Shown here in pieces: positions 8,560 through 17,490 of a stretch of 17,490 bases of DNA. The position numbers and the translations under genes were made by a program. Under the pieces are notes generated by a model. The model was not told where the DNA came from. It saw nothing but the letters and a program-made list of their open reading frames with translations, and made no database searches. This DNA comes from Streptomyces thinghirensis (GTDB lineage Bacteria > Actinomycetota > Actinomycetia > Streptomycetales > Streptomycetaceae): contig JAKFGP010000055.1 in NCBI GenBank assembly GCA_021502835.1, positions 1 to 17,490 of the forward strand, read 5' to 3'. Every line of letters starts with the position of its first letter. Within the stretch, counting starts at the first letter, position 1.

Positions 8560-9101
8560 CTACCGGAGCGCCTTGGGAGCACTCCGGCGCTCCAGGCTTC
8601 CAGCTGCTCGCGGTTCACGGTGATGACTCCGCTGAGTTTGGCGATCGCCTCCGATTCGTGGCTGAAGTTGGAGGTGGCGACGAACAGGGCGACGTCCACG
8701 TGGTCGATGGCAGCGTGCCGCGCCCGCGAATTTCTGCATGTCCGCGCTGGGTACGGTCCAGCGGCCGGACCTGTTCTTGCACTGGACGGCGACGGTGCGT
8801 CCGTCGGCGGTGCGGCCGGTGATGTCGATGCCGCGGTCGGTGCGGGCCTGTCGTACGACGACGTCGACGCAGCCGTCCCGGCGCAGCAGGTCGGCGACGT
8901 GGTGCTCGAAGGCCCGCCAGGTCATGGCGTTGAGTTTCGCCCTGACGTCATCGGCGGGGTTGTCTCCCCCACCATCGCCGTAGTCACGTGCATGCCGTCT
9001 GGCAGCAGCGACAGTGCCTTGACGCGGTCGAGCGCGTCCGTGCGGTCGAGGACGCTGCTGCGTAGGGCCGGTGATTCCAGTAGGGCGGTCTCGCTGATCA
9101 T
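8560..9101 (-). CDS. Mrr-like restriction endonuclease domain protein (frame disrupted)
   Basis: The central frame encodes MTWRAFEHHVADLLRRDGC, then RQARTDRGIDITGRTADGRTVAVQCKNRSGRW, the PD-(D/E)XK nuclease core of the Mrr family (Asp of GIDI and the Q-C-K motif). A second frame continues DVALFVATSNFSHESEAIAKLSGVITVNREQLEAW, the normal Mrr C-terminal half, so a shift near 8715 joins them. Upstream, ATG 9101 opens a third frame: MISETALLESPALRSS, then VLDRTDALDRVKALSLLPDGMHVTTAMV, a segment I associate with other Streptomyces proteins. It reaches its own stop at 8922. A 2-base change near 8965 would fuse it to the nuclease. The C-terminal stop at 8560 also needs an indel. Such enzymes can act as type IV modification-dependent nucleases or in DNA repair. 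It is not part of the cell-wall cluster elsewhere, so it is likely an insertion. Confidence 0.7.
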
Positions 9102-9192
9102 GTCTCGGCCCCCGGTTGGGTTGTGTGGTCACCTTTTGTCAACGAGTCATGACATACGAAGACACGATCGATTCGCGGCGGCGCGTAGCGAC

Positions 9193-9228
9193 AGAGCCCC
9201 GGTCCCTCCGCTGAGGGGCCGGGGCTCT
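9193..9228. terminator. Strong hairpin terminator after pknB
   Basis: AGAGCCCCGGTCCCTC (9193-9208) pairs with GAGGGGCCGGGGCTCT (9213-9228) over 16 positions, one of them a T-G wobble, with a 4-base CGCT loop. It lies 28 bases past the pknB stop (read on the minus strand) and upstream of the nuclease gene, so it should isolate the kinase transcript. Confidence 0.85.
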
Positions 9229-9255
9229 TGTCCTGCCGGGAGTTGCCGGGGTGCG

Positions 9256-11261
<2,006 letters not shown>

Positions 11262-11363
11262 GGTTACTACCAGCCCTCTCCGTCGGTCCCGACCGGCATG
11301 CTTGTACGGTCGGAGGCTCGTCCGGCCTACCGTACCCGGCTCGCTCCGGGTGACCTGGCCAAG

Positions 11364-11395
11364 CCCGATACCCGATACAGGACCGGTATCGCAAC
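11364..11395 (-). promoter_or_regulatory. Candidate pknB promoter/operator with repeats
   Basis: In the 187-base gap before pknB there is a direct repeat CCCGATA (11364-11370, 11371-11377) and an inverted repeat GATAC/GTATC (11374-11378, 11386-11390). On the minus strand TTGCGA lies about 18 bases upstream of TATCGG, resembling -35 and -10 boxes. The site would let pknB be transcribed separately from the upstream wall genes. This is pattern-based only. Confidence 0.3.
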
Positions 11396-11412
11396 GTGCG
11401 CCTATGTGAAGG

Positions 11413-11434
11413 GGACGTGACCGGAGTCACGTCC
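11413..11434. terminator. Hairpin after pbpA
   Basis: GGACGTGAC (11413-11421) and GTCACGTCC (11426-11434) form a perfect 9-bp stem with a CGGA tetraloop, 15 bases past the pbpA stop on the minus strand. It is probably a terminator or attenuator between pbpA and pknB. Confidence 0.6.
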
Positions 11435-11448
11435 TGTTCAGTTCGTGG

Positions 11449-12925
11449 TCACTTCTTGCTCTCCAGAACGGCCTCCATTACGTCCCTTCGCGATCGGCGC
11501 CGCGAGCCCGCCGCCGGAGATGTCGTCACGGACGGCGTTCTCGTCCTCGATCACCACGGCCACGGCGACGGGCGAGCCGCCGTCCCCTCGCCCTTGGCGT
11601 ACGAGATGAACCAGGCGTAGGGGTTCTCCGTTGTTGTCCACACCGTGCTGCGCCGTACCGGTCTTGCCGCCCACGGTGACGCCGTCGATCTGTGCGTTGG
11701 TTCCCGTGCCGTCCTCGACGACGGTCTCCATCATGTCCTGGACGATCTGGGCGTTGTCCGCGGAGAACGGCTCGCTCATCTCCTCGGGGTCCGTCTTCTC
11801 GATGGTGTCGAGGTTTGGGGCCTGAGTTCGTCGACCATGTACGGCTTCATCAGGGTGCCGTTGTTGGCGATCGCCGAGGTGACCATGGCCATCTGCAGCG
11901 GGGTCGCGGCGGTGTTGAACTGGCCGATGGAGGACAGTGCGACCTCCGAGGGTGCCATGTCGTCCGAGAAGACGGAGGCGCTGGAGCGGACGGGGACGAA
12001 CTGCTCCTCGGTGAAGCCGAACTTCTTGGCCGTCTCGAGCATCTTGTCGTTGCCGAGGTCGGAGCCGACCTTGCCGAAGACGGTGTTGCAGGACACGCGG
12101 AGTGCCTCGCGGAGGTGGCGTCCTCGCAGGGGAGGTCGCCCTCGTTGGGCAGCTCGGTGTCGGTGCCGGGCATCGTCCAGGGCAGGGGGAGTCGGTCTTC
12201 TCGTCCGCCGAGTCGTACAGGCCGTGCTCCAGGGCGGCGGCCGCGGTGAGCACCTTGAAGGTGGAGCCCGGCGGGTGTGACCTCGCCGCAGGGCGCGGTT
12301 GAGCATCGGGTCGTCAGGGGTTGTTCTTCTTCTGGAGCCGGTTCCAGGCCTCGCCGGCCGCCTCGTTGCTGCCGGCGATCGAGGTAGGGTCGTACGACGG
12401 GTAGGAGGCCATCGAGAGGATCTTGCCGGTGGACGGTTCGAGCGCCACGACGGGCGCCCTTGGCGCCCTGCTTCTTCAGGCCGTCGTAGGCGGCCTCTGG
12501 GCGGCGCTGTCGAGGGTGGTGACGACGTTGCCGCCCTCGCGCTTCTTGCCGGTGATCATGTCGAGGGTGTTGCGGAAGAAGAGCCGGTCGTCGTTGCCGG
12601 TGAGGATGCCGTCGTTGATGGCCTCGATCTGGGTGGCGCCGTAGGCCTGGAGACGTAGCCGGTGACGGGCGCCCACATGGCGCCGTCCTTGTAGGTGCGC
12701 TTGTACTTGAAGTCGCCCTTGGTGGTGGCGTGGCCGGTGATGGCCTGGCCGTCGACGATGATGTCGCCGCGCGGGCTGGCGTACCGCTCGATGGCGACGC
12801 GGCAGTTGTGCTCGTCCTCCCTTGAGCTCGTCCGCCTGGACGTACTGGAGCCAGTTGTCGCGGATGAGCAGGGTGAGGACGAGGAGGCCGCAGAAGATCG
12901 CGATTCGGCGCAGTGGCTTGTTCAC
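11449..12925 (-). CDS. pbpA: Class B penicillin-binding protein PbpA (transpeptidase)
   Basis: About 490 residues, the usual length for actinobacterial PbpA. It has an N-terminal anchor (PLRRIAIFCGLLVLTLLIRDNWLQ), a dimerisation-type domain (ERYASPRGDIIVDGQAITGHA, KRTYKDGAMWAPVTGYVSQAYGATQIE), and a transpeptidase domain with the nucleophile Ser in PPGSTFKV, the SCN motif in RVSCNTVFG, and KTG in VGGKTGTAQ. It crosslinks peptidoglycan stem peptides and partners with the SEDS polymerase encoded just upstream. The start GTG at 12925 overlaps the rodA stop (GTGA). It is the most damaged gene in the window, with about a dozen indels (near 12822, 12650, 12492, 12461, 12313, 12300, 12272, 12190, 12115, 11817, 11628, 11590, 11485). 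All fall between intact conserved blocks, so I treat them as errors. Confidence 0.93.
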
Positions 12926-14358
12926 GGTCGGACCACCTGGGTCATCTCGGCGTCCGGGTTGGCGGGAGCGGCGGGTGCCGGCCTGCGGGCGGTGTCGCTG
13001 ATGCGCAGCAGGATGCCGATCAGGGCCCAGTTGGCGATGACGGAGGAGCCTCCGTAGGCGAGGAAGGGCATCGTCATGCCGGTGAGCGGGATGAGGCCCA
13101 TCACGCCGCCGGCGACGACGAAGACCTGGAGGGCGAAGGCGCCGGAGAGGCCGATGGCGAGGAGCTTGCCGAACGGGTCGCGGGCGGCGAGGGCGGTGCG
13201 CACGCCGCGTTCCACGATCAACGCGTAGAGCAGGAGCAGGGCCATGAGGCCGGCCAGGCCGAGTTCCTCGCCGAAGGTGGCGAGGATGAAGTCGGAGTTG
13301 GCGGCGAACCGGATGAGCTCGGAGTGGCCCTGGCCCCAGCCGGTGCCGAGGGTGCCGCCGGAGCCGAAGGCCCACAGGGCCTGCATGGCCTGCTCGAGTG
13401 GCCGCCCTGGCCGGCGCGGGAGAGCGTGTACTCGCGCATCGGGTCGAGCCAGGCGTCGACGCGCTGCTGGATGTGCGGTTCGAAGCTGGCGACGCCGACG
13501 GCGCCGACGGCGGACATCAGCAGGCCGAAGACGATCCAGCTGGTCCGCTCGGTGGCGACGTACAGCATGATCACGAACATGCCGAAGAACAGCAGCGAGG
13601 TGCCGAGGTCGGTCTCGAAGACCAGGATGAGGATCGAGACCATCCAGACGACCAGGATGGGGCCGGGGTCGCGGCCGCGGGGGCAGGTAGAGGCCCATGA
13701 AGCGGCGGCTGGCGAGCGCGAGCGCGTCGCGCTTCACCATCAGGTAGCCGGCGAAGAAGATCGCCAGGACGATCTTGGCGAACTCTCCGGGCTGGATGGA
13801 GAAGGAGCCGACCTGGATCCAGATCTTGGCGCCGTAGATGTTCTTGCCGAGACCTGGCACCAGCGGGAGCAGCAGGAGGAGCAGCGCGGTGACCATGGAG
13901 ATGTAGGTGTAGCGCTGCAGGACGCGGTGGTCCTTGAGGAAGATCAGCACGGCGACGAACAGGGCGATGCCCATCGCGGTGTACATCAGCTGCCGGGGCG
14001 CGGCGGTGCCGGCCTGCTCGATGCTCTGGAGGAGTTCGGACTGGTCGAGGCGCCAGATGGCGACGAGTCCCAGTCCGTTGAGCAAGGTGGCCAGCGGCAG
14101 CATCAGGGGGTCCGCGTACGGCGCGAACTTGCGCACGACGAGGTGGCCGACGCCGGCCAGGAGGCCGAGGCCGAGGCCGTAGCTCAGCAGGCCGGCGGGC
14201 ACCTCGTCGTTGATGGCCAGGCCCACGTTGGCGTAGGCGAAGACCGGGATGAGGACGGCGAACACGAGCAGAGCCAGCTCGGTGTTGCGCCGGCTCGGGG
14301 CGCCGATGGCGCCGATCGTGGACGTGTGGTGCGTCGGCGAGTTGGTAGAACTGCTCAT
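12922..14358 (-). CDS. rodA: SEDS-family peptidoglycan glycosyltransferase (RodA/FtsW)
   Basis: A polytopic protein of about 478 residues that polymerises lipid II. It starts MSSSTNSPTHHTSTIGAIG at ATG 14358. Hydrophobic segments begin at LALLVFAVLIPVFAYANVGLA and continue through LLSYGLGLGLLAGVGHLVV and ISMVTALLLLLLPLVPGL. SEDS landmarks are GAKIWIQVGSFSIQPGEFAKI, FETDLGTSLLFFGMF, GWGQGHSELIRFAANSDFILATFGEELG and GGVMGLIPLTGMTMPFLAYGGSS. Bases 13399-13680 must be read in another frame, entered by an extra C near 13680 and left by a missing base near 13402. Both edges fit the family exactly, although the main frame happens to stay open. It ends in a 4-base overlap with pbpA, so the polymerase and crosslinker are co-translated. 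The position equals mycobacterial rodA; in Streptomyces it is often annotated FtsW/RodA/SpoVE. Confidence 0.94.
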   Translation of the reverse strand: MSSSTNSPTHHTSTIGAIGAPSRRNTELALLVFAVLIPVFAYANVGLAINDEVPAGLLSYGLGLGLLAGVGHLVVRKFAPYADPLMLPLATLLNGLGLVAIWRLDQSELLQSIEQAGTAAPRQLMYTAMGIALFVAVLIFLKDHRVLQRYTYISMVTALLLLLLPLVPGLGKNIYGAKIWIQVGSFSIQPGEFAKIVLAIFFAGYLMVKRDALALASRRFMGLYLPPRPRPRPHPGRLDGLDPHPGLRDRPRHLAAVLRHVRDHAVRRHRADQLDRLRPADVRRRRRRRRQLRTAHPAARRRLARPDARVHALPRRPGRPLEQAMQALWAFGSGGTLGTGWGQGHSELIRFAANSDFILATFGEELGLAGLMALLLLYALIVERGVRTALAARDPFGKLLAIGLSGAFALQVFVVAGGVMGLIPLTGMTMPFLAYGGSSVIANWALIGILLRISDTARRPAPAAPANPDAEMTQVVRP

Positions 14359-14385
14359 CGTGTGACAGGGCCTCTCACGGCTTGC

Positions 14386-15984
14386 CTACTGCTTACCGCA
14401 CAGCGAGACGACCTTCTGCTCTTCCTCCGAGAGGGTCGGTCCGGAGCCTGGGGTGGGTGCGGTCGTGGACGGGGACTCGGACGATTCGGGTGCCTTCGGT
14501 GATCCCGAGGGGTTCGGGGTCGGTGAGGCCTTGGACGTGAAGGAGGCGGGTGTGGTTCCCGTGGTGCCTCCGGCCTCGCCCTCGCCCGTCTTCGCGTTCT
14601 TCTCGGTCTCCGCGGTGCGCCGGTCGGCCTGCTTCTTGCAGGCGGAGGCCTGCACCGCCAGTTCCTCGATCTTCGCCCGGGCGTCGGCCAGGTCGCTCTC
14701 GGGGATGGTGGCCTCGACCAGTTTCTGCTGGTAGGGCGGCAGGTACTTGAGTTCGATCTCGGGGTGATCCTTCTGGATCTTCGAGAGGGAGACCCAGGCG
14801 AGGTCCTGGCTGATGCCCCGGTACAGCGCGAGGTGGTCGTTGTTGGTGCCGACGTAGTACTGAGTCTGCGTCCAGCGCCAGCCGCCGTACGTGCCGCCGC
14901 CGATGACGGCGAGGGCGAGCACGGTGTAGAGGGATCTCTTCAGCCACTTGCGGCTCTTGCGGGGCTTGGCGAAGTCGTCGGGGCCGTAGTCGTCGAAGCC
15001 GCCGGCCGGGATGTAGCCGGTGGTGTCGCCGCTGCCGGGCGGGCCGAACTCGCCGCCTCCGCCGCGCTGCCCGCCGCCCTGGCGGCCGAGTCCGGCGGCG
15101 CGGCCGGCCGGGTCTGCATGATGCCGTTGTCGCCGAACTGGGCCTGGTTCTCGGCGACGGCGCCGACCATGATCGGGGTGTCGGAGAGCTGGCCGGCGAG
15201 GGTGTCACCGGTGTCCAGGTCGAGGACGTCGGCGATGATGACGGTGATGTTGTCGGGGCCGCCGCCGCGCAGGGCGAGCTGGATCAGCTCCTGGACGGTC
15301 TCCTGGGGGCCCTGGTAGCTGGCGAGGGTGTCCTCCATCGTCTGGTGGGAGACGACGCCGGAGAGTCCGTCGGAGCAGATGAGGTAGCGGTCGCCGGCCC
15401 TGACCTCGCGGATGGACAGGTCGGGCTCGACGTGGTCGCCGCTGCCGAGCGCGCGCATCAGCAGGGAGCGCTGCGGGTGGGTGCCGGCCTCCTCCTCGGT
15501 GATGCGGCCCTCGTCGACCAGGCGCTGCACCCAGGTGTGGTCCTGCGTGATCTGCGTGAGGACGCCGTCGCGCAGGAGGTAGGCGCGGAGGTCGCCGACG
15601 TGGACGAAGGCCGAGGCGCTGGCCGGTCCAGAGCAGGGCGGTGAGGGTGGTGCCCATGCCTTCGAGGGCGGGGTCCTCCTCGACCATCTGCCGGAGCTGG
15701 TCGTTGGCGCGCTGCACGGCGGTGCCGAGGGAGGTGAGGATGTCGGAGCCGGGCACGTCGTCGTCGAGGGCGACGATGGTGGAGATCACCTCGGAGGAGG
15801 CGACCTCGCCGGCGGCCTGGCCGCCCATGCCGTCGGCGATGGCGAGCAGGCGGGGACCGGCGTAACCGGAGTCCTCGTTGCCCTCCCGGATCATGCCCTT
15901 GTGCGATCCGGCGGCGAAGCGCAGTGACAGACTCATGCGCACCTCGCCCGTCGGCTCCGGGTACAGCCGGTCGTGTCGAGCCAC
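14386..15984 (-). CDS. pstP: PP2C-family serine/threonine phosphatase PstP
   Basis: About 532 residues. The cytoplasmic metal-dependent phosphatase domain shows HKGMIREGNEDSGYAG, LLAIADGMGGQAAGE, GMGTTLTALLWTG, VHVGDLRAYLLRDG, YLICSDGLSGVV and GGGPDNITVI. A Gly-rich linker (PPGSGDTTGYIPAGGFDDYGPDDF), a basic segment (KPRKSRKWLKR), one membrane helix (SLYTVLALAVIGGGTYGGW) and an external domain follow, ending in a Ser/Thr/Pro tail and LSEEEQKVVSLCGKQ. It dephosphorylates PknB and its substrates. I chose GTG 15984 (MARHDRLYPEPTGEVR) because GGAGGG lies 8 bases upstream. GTG 15993 is too close to that site. Frameshifts near 15615 (extra T) and 15108 (missing G) are needed. The usual VGDSRAY motif reads VGDLRAY. 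A 27-base gap with GAGAGG leads to rodA. Confidence 0.95.
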
Positions 15985-16077
15985 ACTGCCCACCCTCCGG
16001 TCGGGAGCGCGCCGGGGCCCGGGGTGCCGGCCGCCGCTGCGTGCTCGCTCCGCTCGCGCTCATTCATTGGTGTAGCA

Positions 16078-16597
16078 CTACTTCCGCAGCTCGATGACGG
16101 TCTTGCCGATGCGGATCGGCGACCCCGGCCCGATCGGTGTGGGGGTCGTCAGCCGGGACCGGTCCAGGTAGGTGCCGTTGGTGGAGCCCAGGTCCTCGAC
16201 GATCCACTGGCCGTTCTGGTCGGGGTAGATCCTGGCATGGCGGCTGGAGGCGTAGTCGTCGTCCAGCACGATCGTCGAGTCGTGTGCCCGGCCGAGCGTG
16301 ATGGTCTGGCCCTGGAGGGCAACGGTGGTGCCGGTGAGGGTGCCCTCCGTCACGACCAGCTTGGTGGGAGCGCGCGCGGCGTCCCCGGCCGCCGCTCTGC
16401 TGTTGGCGCTGCGGTGGAGGCGCCTGGCCCTGGCGCGCGGCGGCCTGCTGCGGTCGGGCGGCGTCGCGCCGCGCTCCGCGCTGGGTGACCCGCGTGCCGA
16501 ACAGGTCGCTGCGGATGACCTGCACGGCCACGATCACGAACAGCCACAATACGGCGAGAAAACCCAGCCGCATGACCGTGAGGGTCAGCTCTGACAT
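16078..16597 (-). CDS. fhaB: FHA-domain membrane protein FhaB (FipA-type)
   Basis: About 172 residues. One N-terminal membrane helix (LTVMRLGFLAVLWLFVIVAVQVI) is followed by SDLFGTR, a Gln/Pro/Arg-rich linker, and a C-terminal FHA domain with ITLGRAHDSTIVLDDDYASSRHARIY and VEDLGSTNGTYLD, ending IGKTVIELRK. The Gly-Arg, Ser-Ser-Arg-His and Ser-Thr-Asn-Gly signatures bind phosphothreonine. In mycobacteria the homologue FipA links PknA/PknB signalling to FtsZ and FtsQ. ATG 16597 is used. One extra base near 16375, in a CGCGCG run, separates the linker from the FHA domain. It lies between fhaA and pstP, 93 bases before the pstP start. Confidence 0.94.
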
Positions 16598-17490
16598 TGC
16601 CCCCGGATCACCCCTTCGGCTTGCCTATAGATAACGGTGGTGCTGCCCACGACGATCCGCGAGCCGTCGCGGAGCGCAGCGCGGGTGGTGTGCTGCCCGT
16701 CCACCACGATGCCGTTGGTGGACCCGAGATCCTGGATCGTCGAGGGCGTTCCGGTCCGGATCTCGCAGTGCCGGCGGGAGACGCCGAGGTCGTCGATCCG
16801 CACGTCGGCCTCGGTGCTGCGTCCGAGCACGAGCGTCGCGCGGGAGATCTGATGGCGGGTGCCGTTGATCTCGATCCAGTGGCGGGTGCGTCCGCCGGCG
16901 CGCGGGTGCGGCCGGGGGCTGCTGGCCGCCCGCGGGCTGCGGGTAGCCGTATCCGCCGGGGCGTCCGCCGGGTGGCGGCGCGGCCGGCATGGGTGGGGCG
17001 CCGCGGGGGCGGCGGCCGGCGGGTAGCCGTAGCCACCGCCCGGGCCGCCAGGCCGCCCCGGTGGGGGGCAGGGGGTGCGGTGGGGCCGCGGGCGCCAGGC
17101 CGCCCTGGTGGCTGCTGGAGGAGGCGAGCGTACGGCTGCGCACCCGGTACAGACCGGTGTCGAGGTCGTCCCGCCTTCTCCAGGTGGACCTTGATCGGTC
17201 CCATGAAGGTGTAGCGCTGCTGCTTGGCGTAGTCGCGGACCATGCCGGCGAGCTCGTCGCCGAGGCTGGCCGGAGTAGGGGCTGAGGCGCTCGAGTCGGG
17301 CGTGCTCAGTTCCACGATGAAGTCGTGGGTACGACGGTGCGGTCGCGGTTCCAGATGGTGGCGTTGTTGTCGCATTCATCGCTGGAGCGCTCCCGCGATC
17401 TCCACGGGCTGCACCTCGGACTCTGAACACCTTCCGCGAAGGGTGCCGTTGACCAGACCTTCAGACGCTGCTCGAACTTCTTCAGGACTC
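16585..17490 (-). CDS. fhaA: FHA-domain protein FhaA (DUF3662 N-domain), start just outside window
   Basis: Nearly complete. The last bases read LKKFEQRL, so the initiator is only a few bases beyond 17490. The N-terminal DUF3662 domain is visible in pieces across several frames: VQPVEIAGALQR, CDNNATIWNRDRTVV, DFIVELSTPD, LGDELAGMVRDYAKQQRYTFMGPIKVHLEKA. Next comes a Gly/Tyr/Pro-rich disordered linker with GYGYP-like repeats, then a C-terminal FHA domain: HWIEINGTRHQISRATLVLGRSTEADVRIDDLGVSRRHCEI and IQDLGSTNGIVVDG. FhaA binds phosphorylated partners such as MurJ/MviN and PknB in relatives. At least five indels occur (for example near 17440, 17382, 17325, 17272, 17170 and in the linker 16920-17090). 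The stop is unsure: as read the frame ends at 16585, overlapping fhaB, but one extra base near 16632 would end it at 16608. Confidence 0.9.

Noticed and set aside
9102..9132. Upstream start (9132) for the nuclease frame
   Set aside because: The extra N-terminal residues read PNRGPRHDQRDRPTG, typical of an off-frame translation. The ATG at 9101 in another frame gives protein-like sequence.
11634..11642. TTGTCCACA inside pbpA as a DnaA box
   Set aside because: A single isolated match within coding sequence. It may bind DnaA but is not a cluster.
12913..14502. 529-residue plus-strand frame opposite rodA
   Set aside because: Antisense shadow: Gly/Glu/Asp/Val-rich translation mirroring the codon bias of rodA, with no domain or ribosome site.

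Overview
The window reads as a piece of Streptomyces (or close relative) core chromosome. GC is very high and third positions are almost always G or C. GTG and TTG starts are common, genes often overlap by a 4-base GTGA, terminators are GC hairpins without T-tracts, and one 14-bp parS palindrome is perfect. The gene order crgA - DUF881 - trpG - pknB - pbpA - rodA - pstP - fhaB - fhaA is the conserved actinobacterial cell-wall and division cluster. In mycobacteria the same block lies near oriC as ppiA-crgA-DUF881-trpG-pknB-pknA-pbpA-rodA-pstP-fhaB-fhaA.

Layout. (1) Bases 1-1700, plus strand: the end of an endonuclease/exonuclease/phosphatase-family gene, a gene-poor gap, and a cis-prenyltransferase. 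(2) A parS site and terminator lie between that gene and a convergent DUF5324 gene. (3) A cyclophilin (ppiA) and a rhomboid protease with an N-terminal zinc-binding segment follow on the plus strand, separated by tandem hairpins. (4) Bases 4360-4565 hold a cluster of DnaA boxes, then crgA on the minus strand. (5) Bases 4966-8468 form a tightly packed plus-strand operon: DUF881, small membrane protein, trpG/pabA-type amidotransferase, a short Arg/Pro-rich protein, and two class E sortases. (6) Two strong hairpins end it, facing a minus-strand Mrr-like nuclease. (7) Bases 9256-17490 are one minus-strand block, read from right to left: fhaA (start just past the window edge), fhaB, pstP, rodA/ftsW, pbpA, pknB.

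How it works together (family knowledge). PknB senses muropeptides or lipid II through PASTA domains and PstP reverses its phosphorylation. FhaA and FhaB bind phosphothreonine. RodA/FtsW polymerises glycan and PbpA crosslinks it. CrgA tunes septation. Sortases attach surface proteins such as chaplins. A cis-prenyltransferase makes polyprenyl carriers. The parS site and DnaA boxes place chromosome partition and replication control in the same neighbourhood.

Quality caveat. Nearly every gene carries one or more single-base frameshifts in otherwise perfectly conserved proteins. Most look like an extra base in a short homopolymer and a minority like a missing base. I read these as sequencing or assembly errors, not pseudogenes. 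CDS limits below are the reconstructed gene limits across such shifts, and the breakpoints are noted. No transposon, CRISPR array, tRNA or rRNA was seen.
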